Positions 8,198 through 16,179 of a stretch of DNA of 64,000 nucleotides are shown here, piece by piece. The stretch lies in contig NZ_JAMZDZ010000001.1 in assembly GCF_024172085.1 (NCBI RefSeq), positions 1,116,001-1,180,000 of the forward strand, given 5' to 3'. The notes under the pieces were generated by a model that ran no database searches, was not told the DNA's origin, and saw nothing but the letters and a program-made list of their open reading frames with translations. Source of the DNA: Hamadaea flava (lineage in GTDB: Bacteria; Actinomycetota; Actinomycetes; Mycobacteriales; Micromonosporaceae). Numbering within the stretch: position 1 is the first letter of the stretch; each line of letters starts with the position of its first letter. The position numbers and the translations under genes are program-made.

Positions 8198-10213
8198 TCA
8201 GCGCCGGACTTCGAAGACCAGGGTGTCGTGGTCGGTGTACTTGAGGTCGGCGACCGCGGCCAACCCGGTGACGTCGGCGGGGACCCGGCGGTCCACCGCC
8301 AGCCACCGGACTCCGTACTTGTCCCGCAACAGGTCGACCGACTCGGCGCTCGGCGCGGTGAAGGCCCGGTCGTTCGCGGCGAGGATCTCGGGCTCCCAGT
8401 AGGGCGCCCATTGGTAGTCCTTGCGTGTGCCGGCCGTCTTCATCGCCGAGTCCGTGTAGACCCAGCCCTCGACCAGCACCCGGCGCTCGGCGTACGCCGA
8501 CACCCAGAAGCTGCGGCTGTCGCAGGCCGGAACGGTCACCCGCAGGCAGTGGACGTTGGTCGCGACCAGGTCGCCCGGCGACGAGTGGTCGCGCAGCCAG
8601 CGCATCGCCTCGACGCCGCCACGCGGGATCTGCCCCGTCGTGCCGCGCGGGTAGCCCCGAAGGCCGGTCTTCGTGGTGCTCTCGACCGGCTTCGTGTACG
8701 CCTTGAGGTTCGTGAGCGCGCCGCCGAGCATCACTGCCACGAGCACGACCGCCAGCCCGCGGCGCCACTGCCGCACCGGTTCGCCCAGGAGCCCGGCGAT
8801 GCCGGCCACCGCGGCGATCACCAGGTAGGGCTTGGCCGACGACAGGAAGTACATCTGGCTGCCGCCGGGCTGGGAGGTCAGCATCACGACCCCGATGGCG
8901 GCCGCGCCCAGCCCCAGGCAGAACAACACGGCCTGGTTCAGTGCCCGCCGGCCCGCCACGACCAGTCCGAGCACGCCGGCCCAGACGCCGAGCCAGCCGA
9001 CGACGATCCGGAGCGTCATCTCGGCGTAGGACTCCGCCGGGCCGCGCATCGCGAACGGCACGATCCGCATACCGGCCGAGCCGCCCCGGAACAGCAGCAG
9101 CATCGCCGCCACGAACACCAGCGCGGTCAGGGCGGTCGCGATCAGGGCGGTGCGATCGAGCCGGCGGCGGAAGACCAGGCCGACCGCGGCGACGAAAGCC
9201 GCCGCGGCGAGCAGCATCGGCACGAACGTCGCCTTCGCCCCGGCGACGCCGGCCGCGAGCAGCACGAACAGCAGCCACTCGCCCTTGGTCGCGGCCCGGG
9301 GCAGGAGGTCGACGACCAGGTACGCCAACGCGCCGAAGATCATCGCGGCGAAGACCTGGGTGGGGCTGATCCAGAGGTTGACCAGCATCCATCCGGTGCC
9401 GACGGTGTTGAACCAGGACGTGCCGACCAGCGTGAAGAACACCACGACCGGCCCGGACCACCAGGTCTTGACCACCGCCTTGGCGGTGTACGCCGTCAGC
9501 ACGACGAAGCCGGCCAGCACGGGCATGAGGCCCAGCCGGAACAGCAGAGTCTGCAGCTCGATCCCGCTGCCCCAGCTCGCCGCGGCCAGATGGGCGTGGT
9601 AGTACCAGTGATAGTGCAGGGGCTCGTCGACGACGTACGGGATCATCGCCGGGAAGTGGTGCTTGAACTCGGCGGCCAGCGCGAGGTGGAAGACCATGTC
9701 CTGATAGGGCTGGCTGTTGCCGGGCCAGCTGGTCCCGTTCCGCCGGAAGAAGTCGATCGCCGTCCAGCAGAACAGGGCGACGACGAATCCGGCCAGGATC
9801 CAGGACCACCACAGCGGCGCGCGCTCGCCCGAACCATGCCAATGGCGGCGCAGCCCCGGTACGAGCGCGAAGGCCGCCACTACCAGGATCGACGGCACGA
9901 CCGCCAGCTGCGGTACGCCGGCCGCCCGGAATCCGATGTAGACGAACACGCTGAGTGGGTAGCCCAGGGCGAGCCCAGCGGCGATGTCGAGGGCGATCGG
10001 GCCGGCCTTGCGGCGCAGCGCCCGCCATAGCAGCAGGCCGGGCAGGGTCACGACGACGAGAATGTAGCCGCTGAACAGGGCGAGGTCGGTCAGCCCGACC
10101 CCGTACGCCTTGAGCAGCAGCACGGCGAAGAGCGCCGTCAACCCGGCGGGGACCCAGCCGGAGGCCAGCAGACGCCACGCGGATCGCGGGGCGCCGGTGG
10201 ACGCCGGGCTCAC
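8198..10213 (-). CDS. large polytopic membrane protein, putative GT-C glycosyltransferase
   Basis: This 671-residue protein has roughly a dozen hydrophobic segments, beginning with WVPAGLTALFAVLLLKAYGVG, and a soluble C-terminal domain of about 150 residues. A hydrophilic loop with KHHFPAMIPYVVDEPLHYHWY lies near residue 185, like the acidic extracytoplasmic loops of GT-C transferases. No family name can be assigned with certainty. It starts with GTG overlapping the stop of the acetyltransferase gene (GTGA), so both are one transcript. In a locus with GtrB- and GtrA-like genes it is the best candidate for the final transfer of a sugar outside the membrane. That role is inferred. Confidence 0.6.
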   Translation of the reverse strand: MSPASTGAPRSAWRLLASGWVPAGLTALFAVLLLKAYGVGLTDLALFSGYILVVVTLPGLLLWRALRRKAGPIALDIAAGLALGYPLSVFVYIGFRAAGVPQLAVVPSILVVAAFALVPGLRRHWHGSGERAPLWWSWILAGFVVALFCWTAIDFFRRNGTSWPGNSQPYQDMVFHLALAAEFKHHFPAMIPYVVDEPLHYHWYYHAHLAAASWGSGIELQTLLFRLGLMPVLAGFVVLTAYTAKAVVKTWWSGPVVVFFTLVGTSWFNTVGTGWMLVNLWISPTQVFAAMIFGALAYLVVDLLPRAATKGEWLLFVLLAAGVAGAKATFVPMLLAAAAFVAAVGLVFRRRLDRTALIATALTALVFVAAMLLLFRGGSAGMRIVPFAMRGPAESYAEMTLRIVVGWLGVWAGVLGLVVAGRRALNQAVLFCLGLGAAAIGVVMLTSQPGGSQMYFLSSAKPYLVIAAVAGIAGLLGEPVRQWRRGLAVVLVAVMLGGALTNLKAYTKPVESTTKTGLRGYPRGTTGQIPRGGVEAMRWLRDHSSPGDLVATNVHCLRVTVPACDSRSFWVSAYAERRVLVEGWVYTDSAMKTAGTRKDYQWAPYWEPEILAANDRAFTAPSAESVDLLRDKYGVRWLAVDRRVPADVTGLAAVADLKYTDHDTLVFEVRR

Positions 10214-10719
10214 CGGCGGCGGGCCGATCTGGAGTCCGCGTGCATCTCGGTGACCACGGCCTGGTGCGTCACGCCGTCGACCTCTCGTTCGAAGACCGGG
10301 CTCTCAGTGAAGCCGAACCGCTTGTGCAACTGACGGACCACGGTGTTGTCGGTCAGCGTCTCGCCGCGCAGCCAGGTCAGCCCGAGCACGTCGAAGGCGT
10401 GGTCCACGGCCTCCTGCTCCAGTTGCAGCCAGGCGCCCAGCAGTTCGCGGCGCTCCTCCAGGCCCTCGATGTCCAGGAAGAAGCCCCAGTGAGCGGAACC
10501 CTCCGCCTGGTCGAATTGCCCGAAATGCACGACTCCGGCGGGCCGGTCGCGGTAGTGGAAGATCAAGACCTTGCGGTCACCCCGCTCGACCGTCGCCCAC
10601 CAGCCGAGATGTTGCTCCGGCGTGATCTCCCGCGTGTAGAAATGAGTGTCCCGAACGCGAGGATGATTACGCCATGTCCGGATCAAGGCGAGGTCGGCCT
10701 CAGTCGCTTCCACTAACAT
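10210..10719 (-). CDS. GNAT N-acetyltransferase, sugar-amine type (WecD/PseH-like)
   Basis: This 169-residue GNAT protein starts with MLVEATEADLALIRTWRN and shows a HFYTREITPEQHLGWWATV segment and a C-terminal VVRQLHKRFGFTE acceptor part, as in acetyltransferases of 4-amino-4,6-dideoxy sugars. The ATG at 10719 is preferred over one at 10725 because GGGGAG lies six bases before it and touches the earlier codon. It faces a WecE-like aminotransferase gene, and the pair would make and then N-acetylate a dTDP-linked amino sugar such as Fuc4NAc. The specific sugar is inferred. Confidence 0.75.
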   Translation of the reverse strand: MLVEATEADLALIRTWRNHPRVRDTHFYTREITPEQHLGWWATVERGDRKVLIFHYRDRPAGVVHFGQFDQAEGSAHWGFFLDIEGLEERRELLGAWLQLEQEAVDHAFDVLGLTWLRGETLTDNTVVRQLHKRFGFTESPVFEREVDGVTHQAVVTEMHADSRSARRR

Positions 10720-10796
10720 GATCATCTCCCCGTCAGGTCAAACATCGCAGGATGCTACCTCTCACTTCGCCAAGATTGTTGCTAGGGTCCATACCC

Positions 10797-11948
10797 GTGC
10801 AGGACAACCCTTTGCCCATCCCGTTCAACCGGCCCTTCGTCACCGGTCAAGAGACGGCGTACATGACCGAGGCGATGACCAACGGGCCGCTGTCCGGCGA
10901 CGGGCCGTTCACCAAACGGGCGTCGGCCTTGCTGACCGAGATCGTCGGAGCAACCTCCGCCTTGCTGACCACGTCGTGCACGCACGCGCTGGAGATGTCG
11001 GCCATCCTGCTCGATCTGCAGCCGGGCGACGAGGTGATCCTGCCCTCGTTCACGTTCTGCTCCACCGCCAACGCGTACGCCCTGCGCGGCGCGATCCCCG
11101 TGTTCGTGGACTGCCGCCCGGACACCCTCAACATCGACGAGCGCCTGATCGAGGCGGCGATCACCGAGCGGACGAAGGCGATCGTCGTCGTCCACTACGC
11201 CGGGGTGGCCTGCGAGATGGACGCCATCGGCGACCTCGCCCGCCGGCACGGGCTGGTCGTGATCGAGGACAACGCGCACGGCCTGGGCGGCTTCTACCAC
11301 GGTCAGCCGCTCGGCTCGATCGGCGCGATGGCCACCCAGAGCTTCCACGAGACCAAGAACGTCCACTGCGGCGAGGGCGGCGCGCTGGTCTTCGGCGACG
11401 CCGAGTTCCACGACCGCGCGGAGATCATCCGGGAGAAGGGCACCAACCGGGGCCAGTTCTTCCGCGGCATGGTCGACAAGTACCGCTGGATCGACGTCGG
11501 CTCCAGCTACCTGCCGTCCGACCTGCTCGCGGCGTTCCTGTGCGCGCAGCTGGAGGAGTTCAAGGAGATCCAGGCGCAGCGCATGGCGGTCTGGAACCAC
11601 TACCACGCCGAGCTGGCCGGCTGGGCCCGCGAACAGGGCGTCACCCAGCCGACGGTCCCCGCCGACCGGGTGCACCCGGCGCACCTCTACTACCTGCTGC
11701 TCCCGGACCTGGACAACCGGCAGGCCATGCTCGCCCACCTGAAGGAGCGGGGCGTCCAGGCGACGTTCCACTACCAGCCGCTGCACTCGGCCCCGGCCGG
11801 CGTGCAGTACGGCCGCGCGCCGGAGGAGGGCTGCCCGGTCACCGACGCGACCGCCGACCGGCTGCTCCGCCTGCCGCTGTTCGCCGGGTTGCGGCCGGAG
11901 GAGCTGACCCGGATCACCGAGGCGGTCCTGGAGTTCCGGGTCCGCTGA
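10797..11948 (+). CDS. wecE: dTDP-4-amino-4,6-dideoxygalactose transaminase
   Basis: This 383-residue PLP aminotransferase follows E. coli WecE closely along its length: IPFNRPFVTG at the start, LLDLQPGDEVILPSFTF, NIDERLIEAAITERTKAIVV, HYAGVACEMD, the PLP-lysine segment SFHETKN, IIREKGTNRGQFFRG and VDKYRWIDVGSSYLPSD. It transfers an amino group to dTDP-4-keto-6-deoxyglucose to give dTDP-Fuc4N. The GTG at 10797 puts IPFNRP close to the N-terminus as in WecE; an ATG at 10752 would add 15 unconserved residues. It diverges from the acetyltransferase that probably acts on its product. Confidence 0.88.
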   Translation: MQDNPLPIPFNRPFVTGQETAYMTEAMTNGPLSGDGPFTKRASALLTEIVGATSALLTTSCTHALEMSAILLDLQPGDEVILPSFTFCSTANAYALRGAIPVFVDCRPDTLNIDERLIEAAITERTKAIVVVHYAGVACEMDAIGDLARRHGLVVIEDNAHGLGGFYHGQPLGSIGAMATQSFHETKNVHCGEGGALVFGDAEFHDRAEIIREKGTNRGQFFRGMVDKYRWIDVGSSYLPSDLLAAFLCAQLEEFKEIQAQRMAVWNHYHAELAGWAREQGVTQPTVPADRVHPAHLYYLLLPDLDNRQAMLAHLKERGVQATFHYQPLHSAPAGVQYGRAPEEGCPVTDATADRLLRLPLFAGLRPEELTRITEAVLEFRVR

Positions 11949-11957
11949 GGACACTCC

Positions 11958-11990
11958 GGCGGGCCGTGCGATCATTTCGCACGACCCGCC
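11958..11990 (+). terminator. GC-rich terminator after wecE
   Basis: A 14-bp stem (GGCGGGCCGTGCGA with TCGCACGACCCGCC, one C-A mismatch) and a five-base loop follow the wecE stop by nine bases. It separates wecE from the glycosyltransferase gene, which must then have its own promoter or rely on read-through. Confidence 0.7.
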
Positions 11991-12034
11991 ACCTGGGAGT
12001 AGGGTGGGCGCGCTGCGCCGCGAAAGGTTGTTGC

Positions 12035-13003
12035 ATGTCCGTTTCCGTCGTCATTCCCTGCTACCGGTCGGAGAAGACGCTCCCCGCGCTGGTCGAGCGG
12101 CTCCACCCGGTCCTGGCGCAACAGCCGGGCGAATACGAGATCATCCTCGTCGTGGACGGCAGCCCCGACAACACCTGGCAGGTCGCGGCCGACCTCGCCC
12201 AGCTGCACGAGCGCACCCGCGCGATCCGGCTCGCCCGCAACTACGGCCAGCACAACGCGATCGTGGCCGGCGTACGCGCCGCGCGGTTCGACGTGATCGT
12301 CACGATGGACGACGACCTCCAGCACCCGCCGGAGGAGATCCCACGCCTGCTCACGGCGCTGGAGGACGACGTCGACCTGGTCTACGGCGTCTCCGTCGAG
12401 GAGGAGCACAAGGTCGGGCGCAACATCGGCTCCCGTGGTCTCAAGGCGGCCCTGACGCTCGGGCTCGGCGTACCGGACGCCCGCAACCTCAGCGCCTTCC
12501 GTGCGTTCCGCTCCTTCCTGCGCGGCGGGTTCGACCTCATCACCGGTCCGCACCTGTCGATCGACGTTGCGCTGTCCTGGACGACGACCCGGATCGTGGG
12601 CGTCGCGGTCCGGATGGAGCACCGCCAGGAAGGCGAGTCCGGCTACACGCTGCGTACGCTCGTCGCTCGAGCCGTCGACATCGCGGTGGGCTACTCGGTG
12701 CGGCCGTTGCGGATCGTCACGTATGTCGGATTCCTCGTGGGCCTCGCCGGCCTGGCTCTCGTCGGCCGTCTGCTCTGGCTCTACTTCACGGGGAACACGA
12801 CGGTCGCCGGGTTCACCACCATCGCCACGGTGGTCGCCATCTTCGCCTCGGTCCAGATGATCGCCATCGGTGTGCTGGGCGAGTACGTCGGGCGCATCCA
12901 CTCGCACGGCATGGGCCGGCCCACCTATGTGATCCGCGACCGGGTCGGCCTCGCCTCGACGCCCGCGCAGCGTGAGGCCGAGCAGCAGACGGTCGTCCGC
13001 TGA
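12035..13003 (+). CDS. GT2 lipid-linked sugar synthase, GtrB/DPM-like
   Basis: This 322-residue protein begins with a GT-A domain, VSVVIPCYRSEKTLPALVE, with the DxD-type site MDDDLQHPPEE near residue 90. It ends with two membrane segments near residues 230-290. This is the layout of GtrB and related polyprenyl-phosphate sugar transferases. It would load a sugar onto a lipid carrier at the inner face of the membrane. The start is supported by GAAAGG seven bases upstream. GtrA follows after 11 bases, the classic partner. Confidence 0.88.
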   Translation: MSVSVVIPCYRSEKTLPALVERLHPVLAQQPGEYEIILVVDGSPDNTWQVAADLAQLHERTRAIRLARNYGQHNAIVAGVRAARFDVIVTMDDDLQHPPEEIPRLLTALEDDVDLVYGVSVEEEHKVGRNIGSRGLKAALTLGLGVPDARNLSAFRAFRSFLRGGFDLITGPHLSIDVALSWTTTRIVGVAVRMEHRQEGESGYTLRTLVARAVDIAVGYSVRPLRIVTYVGFLVGLAGLALVGRLLWLYFTGNTTVAGFTTIATVVAIFASVQMIAIGVLGEYVGRIHSHGMGRPTYVIRDRVGLASTPAQREAEQQTVVR

Positions 13004-13014
13004 GCGAGGATCAC

Positions 13015-13515
13015 GTGACTCAGACCAGCCCTCCGATGGAGGCCGCGCCACCAGCTCAGGAACGCCATCCCTGGATTCCGGCCTGGCTCGACGACGTGCC
13101 CGGCGTCGGCCGCCTCGCCGTCACGCTGCTCAACGACTCGCGCGTGCGCTACCTGCTCGCGGGCGGGATCACCGCCGTCATCTCGTACGCGTACTTCTCG
13201 GTGTTGTTCCTGCTGGTCGGCCACCACGTCCATTACCTGGTGACGCTGACGATCGCGAACTTCCTCACGACGGTCACGGCGTACCCGATCTATCAGCACG
13301 GCGTCTACCAAGCCGGGCAGGGCGGGTTCGCCCAGTTCCTGCGGTTCTACGCGACCTGTCTCTGGGCGCTGGTCTTCGGCCTGGTCACCATGCCACTGCT
13401 CGTCGAACTGGTCTCGATGCCGGTGCTGGTGGCCCAGGCCATCGTGATCGTCGTGTTCCCGCTGATCAACTACCCGCTGCAACGGCGCTGGGCATTCGGC
13501 GGCGGGCGCCGCTGA
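13015..13515 (+). CDS. GtrA-family flippase-like membrane protein
   Basis: This 166-residue protein has a 40-residue cytoplasmic N-terminus and then four membrane segments. It shows the GtrA pattern: VRYLLAGGITAVISYAYFSV, TIANFLTTVTAYPIYQHGVY and a C-terminal NYPLQRRWAF. GtrA proteins are thought to move polyprenyl-phosphate-linked sugars across the membrane. With the GtrB-like gene just upstream it forms a two-gene unit. The GTG start has a weak GAGGA element. Confidence 0.88.
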   Translation: MTQTSPPMEAAPPAQERHPWIPAWLDDVPGVGRLAVTLLNDSRVRYLLAGGITAVISYAYFSVLFLLVGHHVHYLVTLTIANFLTTVTAYPIYQHGVYQAGQGGFAQFLRFYATCLWALVFGLVTMPLLVELVSMPVLVAQAIVIVVFPLINYPLQRRWAFGGGRR

Positions 13516-13554
13516 GCGCGGCGTATCTCCGGCGAAACCGGGTACGCAGCACGA

Positions 13555-14274
13555 GTGCTCCTCATCGGCACGTCCGGCTGGCAGTACCGGGATTGGCGCG
13601 GCCCGTTCTATCCGGACGACCTCGCCCAGGCGCGCTGGCTGGAGTACTACGCCGAGCGCTTCGCCACCGTCGAGGTCAACAACGCGTTCTATCGCCTGCC
13701 CGAGCGGTCGACTTTCGAGCAGTGGCGGACGCGTACGCCGGATGGGTTCTGCGTGGCGGTGAAGATGAGCCGCTATCTGACCCACGTGAAGCGGCTGGCC
13801 GACCCCGCCGAGCCGGTCGCGAGGTTCCTGAGCCGGGCGGACGCATTGGGCGACCGGCTCGGCCCGGTGCTGCTGCAACTGCCGCCGACCCTGCGGGCCG
13901 ACCCTGAGGCGCTCACCGAGACGCTGCGGCGCTTCCCGAAGGACGTGCGGGTCGCCGTCGAGCCCCGGCACGCGTCGTGGTGGACCGACGACGTCCGGCG
14001 CGTCCTGGAGAAGCACAACGCCGCGCTGAGCTGGGCGGATCGCGGTGGACGCCCGGTCACGCCGCTGTGGCGTACGGCGGACTTCGGCTATCTGCGCCTG
14101 CACGAGGGGACGGCCCGGCCTCGACCGCGCTACGGGCGTACCGCGTTGAAGTCATGGCTGGACCGCGTCCAGGACGCGTTCGGCCGGCAGTCCGTCTACG
14201 TGTACTTCAACAACGATCACGGCGCGGCCGCGATCGACAACGCACGCACGCTGGAGCGCCTGGCTAGAAGGTGA
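13555..14274 (+). CDS. DUF72 (YecE-like) TIM-barrel protein
   Basis: This 239-residue protein shows the DUF72 motifs: LLIGTSGWQYRDWRGPFYP at the start, FATVEVNNAFYRLP, LGPVLLQLPPTL, VAVEPRHASWW, YLRLHEG and a final VYFNNDHGAAAIDNA. The function of the family is unsettled. The gene stands alone and converges with the dehydrogenase gene, overlapping it by 11 bases. Confidence 0.92.
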   Translation: MLLIGTSGWQYRDWRGPFYPDDLAQARWLEYYAERFATVEVNNAFYRLPERSTFEQWRTRTPDGFCVAVKMSRYLTHVKRLADPAEPVARFLSRADALGDRLGPVLLQLPPTLRADPEALTETLRRFPKDVRVAVEPRHASWWTDDVRRVLEKHNAALSWADRGGRPVTPLWRTADFGYLRLHEGTARPRPRYGRTALKSWLDRVQDAFGRQSVYVYFNNDHGAAAIDNARTLERLARR

Positions 14275-15172
14275 GCACGACCTTGCCCGGCAGCCCGCCC
14301 GTCGCCATGATGCGATGCGCCTCGGCGGCCCGCTCGAACGGGATCGTCGCCGCGACCCGCGTACGCAGCCGCCCGACCGCCGCGGCCGTCACCAGATCCC
14401 GCAGTACGCGCTGGTCCGGCCGGATGAGCACGACCTGCCGGCGTACGCCTCGCGCCGGATCGACCGGCTCGGTCGGCCGGGTCGTGACGAGCACTCCGCC
14501 GTCCTTCGTCGCGTTCGCCGCCGCCGCGCCGACCGGGACGGCGTCGAACACCGCGGGCGCCTGACCCAGCGCGGCCGGCCCCGCCGACCGCGTGACGACC
14601 TCGTCCGCGCCGATCTCGCGTACCCAATCCTGATCATGGTCGTTGGCCACGGCCAGCACGCGCCGACCGGCCTGGCGGGCGAGCTGGACCGCGAAGCCGC
14701 CCACGCCGCCGCTCGCCCCCACGACCAGCAGCGGGCCGTCGCCCGCGAGCATGCGCACGGCTTGGCTCGCGGTCTGGCCGTTGAGCGGGAGGGTCGACGC
14801 TGTCGCATAGTCGAGCGCGGTGGGCAGTTCGGTGAGCCAGTCGACGTCAGCCGCAACGAGCTGGGCGTATGAGCCAGGCGTGCCGCGTGTGAGGTGCCAC
14901 GGCACGAGCCCCACGACGCGGTCGCCGACGTGGAACCGGCTGTCCGTCGCGCCGACGGCGACCACGTCGCCGGCGAAGTCCCAGCCCGGCAGGAACGGCG
15001 GCGGAACCGGTCCGCCCGGGAGCCGGCCGACCCGGGCCGCCGCGTCGGCCGGCTGTACGCACGCCGCCCGCACCCGGACCAGCACCTGGCCTGGCCCGGC
15101 GGCTGGATCGGGCAGGTCCACGACGTGCAGAACCTCCGGTCCGCCCAGCGCAGTCACCGCGATCGCGCGCAT
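14264..15172 (-). CDS. MDR-family NADPH:quinone reductase-like dehydrogenase
   Basis: This 302-residue medium-chain dehydrogenase/reductase starts MRAIAVTALGGPEVL, has a GroES-like first half and a cofactor site LVVGASGGVGGFAVQLARQ near residue 150. No structural-zinc cysteines are seen, so it belongs with zinc-independent quinone oxidoreductases. GGAGG lies six bases before the ATG. It diverges from an azoreductase across a striking inverted repeat; both enzymes act on quinone-like electrophiles and are probably co-regulated. Confidence 0.85.
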   Translation of the reverse strand: MRAIAVTALGGPEVLHVVDLPDPAAGPGQVLVRVRAACVQPADAAARVGRLPGGPVPPPFLPGWDFAGDVVAVGATDSRFHVGDRVVGLVPWHLTRGTPGSYAQLVAADVDWLTELPTALDYATASTLPLNGQTASQAVRMLAGDGPLLVVGASGGVGGFAVQLARQAGRRVLAVANDHDQDWVREIGADEVVTRSAGPAALGQAPAVFDAVPVGAAAANATKDGGVLVTTRPTEPVDPARGVRRQVVLIRPDQRVLRDLVTAAAVGRLRTRVAATIPFERAAEAHRIMATGGLPGKVVLTF

Positions 15173-15274
15173 CTCCCACCTCCGAAGCGTCCAGTGTGGA
15201 CGGGCCTACCCGGTGGCGCAAGCATCGACCTCCATCACAGGAACGTGACCTACGTCGCACTTCACTGGGCGATC

Positions 15275-15321
15275 CGGACCGCAGTCCGATAGAGTCGGAC
15301 GGGTAATCGGACTGCGGTCCG
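15275..15321. promoter_or_regulatory. 16-bp perfect inverted repeat, operator of the azoreductase promoter
   Basis: CGGACCGCAGTCCGAT (15275-15290) is repeated in inverse orientation at 15306-15321 with no mismatch, separated by 15 bases. Each arm is itself a short dyad (CGGAC and GTCCG around four bases) and the spacer holds a further CGGAC. The element ends 18 bases before the azoreductase GTG and lies 100 bases before the divergent dehydrogenase. It looks like a double operator for a dimeric repressor. Confidence 0.75.
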
Positions 15322-15339
15322 AATCTGAGGAGGGTTTCC

Positions 15340-15966
15340 GTGAGCAAGCTTCTGCACATCTCCGCCTCACCCCGGGGCGACCAGTCCGAGTCGCTCGCCC
15401 TCGGCGAGACATTCCTGGCGACCTATCGCGAGGTGAATCCGGGTGCCGAGGTCGACACCTGGGATCTCTGGGACGGCACGCTGCCGCAGTTCGGGCCGGC
15501 CGCCGCGCACGCCAAGATGACGATCTTCGCCGGCGGTACGCCCACCGGTGACCAGGCCGAAGCCTGGGACGCCGCCCGCGCCGCGTTCCAGCGCTTCGAC
15601 GCCTACGACCGGTACCTGTTCACCGTTCCGATGTGGAACAGCGGGGTGCCTTACATCCTCAAGCAGTTCATCGACGTCGTGAGCCAGCCGGGCATGGTCT
15701 TCTCCTTCGACCCCGAGGCCGGCTACACCGGTCTGCTACGCGGGAAGAAGGCCGCCGTGATCTACACCGGCGCGGTGTACGGCGACGACCGCGGGCGCGC
15801 CTTCGGCACCGACCACCAGCAGCCGTTCTTCCACGACTGGCTCGAGTGGGCCGGGATCACCGACGTCACCGAGGTCGCCTTCCGCCCCAACCTGGCCACC
15901 GCCGACCCCACCACCGGCCGAACCCAAGCCCGCGCCACCACAACCGACCTAGCCAAAACCTTCTAA
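15340..15966 (+). CDS. azoR: FMN-dependent NADH-azoreductase
   Basis: This 208-residue flavodoxin-like enzyme starts SKLLHISASPRGDQSESLAL, the FMN phosphate loop of AzoR/AcpD. It continues with FTVPMWNSGVPYILKQFID and a GAVYG turn. It reduces azo compounds and quinones with NADH. Length is normal. The GTG is preceded by GAGGAGGG at a five-base spacing. The promoter region is dominated by the inverted repeat described above. Confidence 0.9.
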   Translation: MSKLLHISASPRGDQSESLALGETFLATYREVNPGAEVDTWDLWDGTLPQFGPAAAHAKMTIFAGGTPTGDQAEAWDAARAAFQRFDAYDRYLFTVPMWNSGVPYILKQFIDVVSQPGMVFSFDPEAGYTGLLRGKKAAVIYTGAVYGDDRGRAFGTDHQQPFFHDWLEWAGITDVTEVAFRPNLATADPTTGRTQARATTTDLAKTF

Positions 15967-15984
15967 CCCCACCTTCACCAGCGG

Positions 15985-16043
15985 GCAGATCACGGTTACG
16001 CATGCCATTTCGGCGGCGGGAAGCATGCGTAACCGTGATCTGC
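15985..16043. repeat. 21-bp perfect inverted repeat, terminator or dispersed hairpin element
   Basis: The arms at 15985-16005 and 16023-16043 are perfectly complementary over 21 bases with a 17-base loop. The arm contains GATCACGGTTACGCATGC. It begins 19 bases after the azoreductase stop and may terminate that transcript. The length and perfection exceed a normal terminator and suggest a repeated palindromic element. Confidence 0.75.
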
Positions 16044-16179
16044 ACCCAAGGCTTGACATGGAGCCCGAAGGCATCGAGGATCGTGCGTACGAAGCGGCTT
16101 GGCGCGGCGTGAGAAACGTGACGCGCTCAGTGATGAACTGACCCGGCCGGTGACCCTCCCGTACTCCGAGGAGCCCACC

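Noticed and set aside
8156-10030. 624-codon open frame on the plus strand opposite the membrane protein
   Set aside because: It has no domain resemblance, is rich in His, Arg and Gln as expected from the antisense of GC-rich hydrophobic codons, and the opposite frame has clear membrane segments and operon coupling.
10752-10796. Upstream ATG of the aminotransferase gene
   Set aside because: It would add 15 residues absent from WecE homologues; GTG at 10797 fits the known N-terminus.
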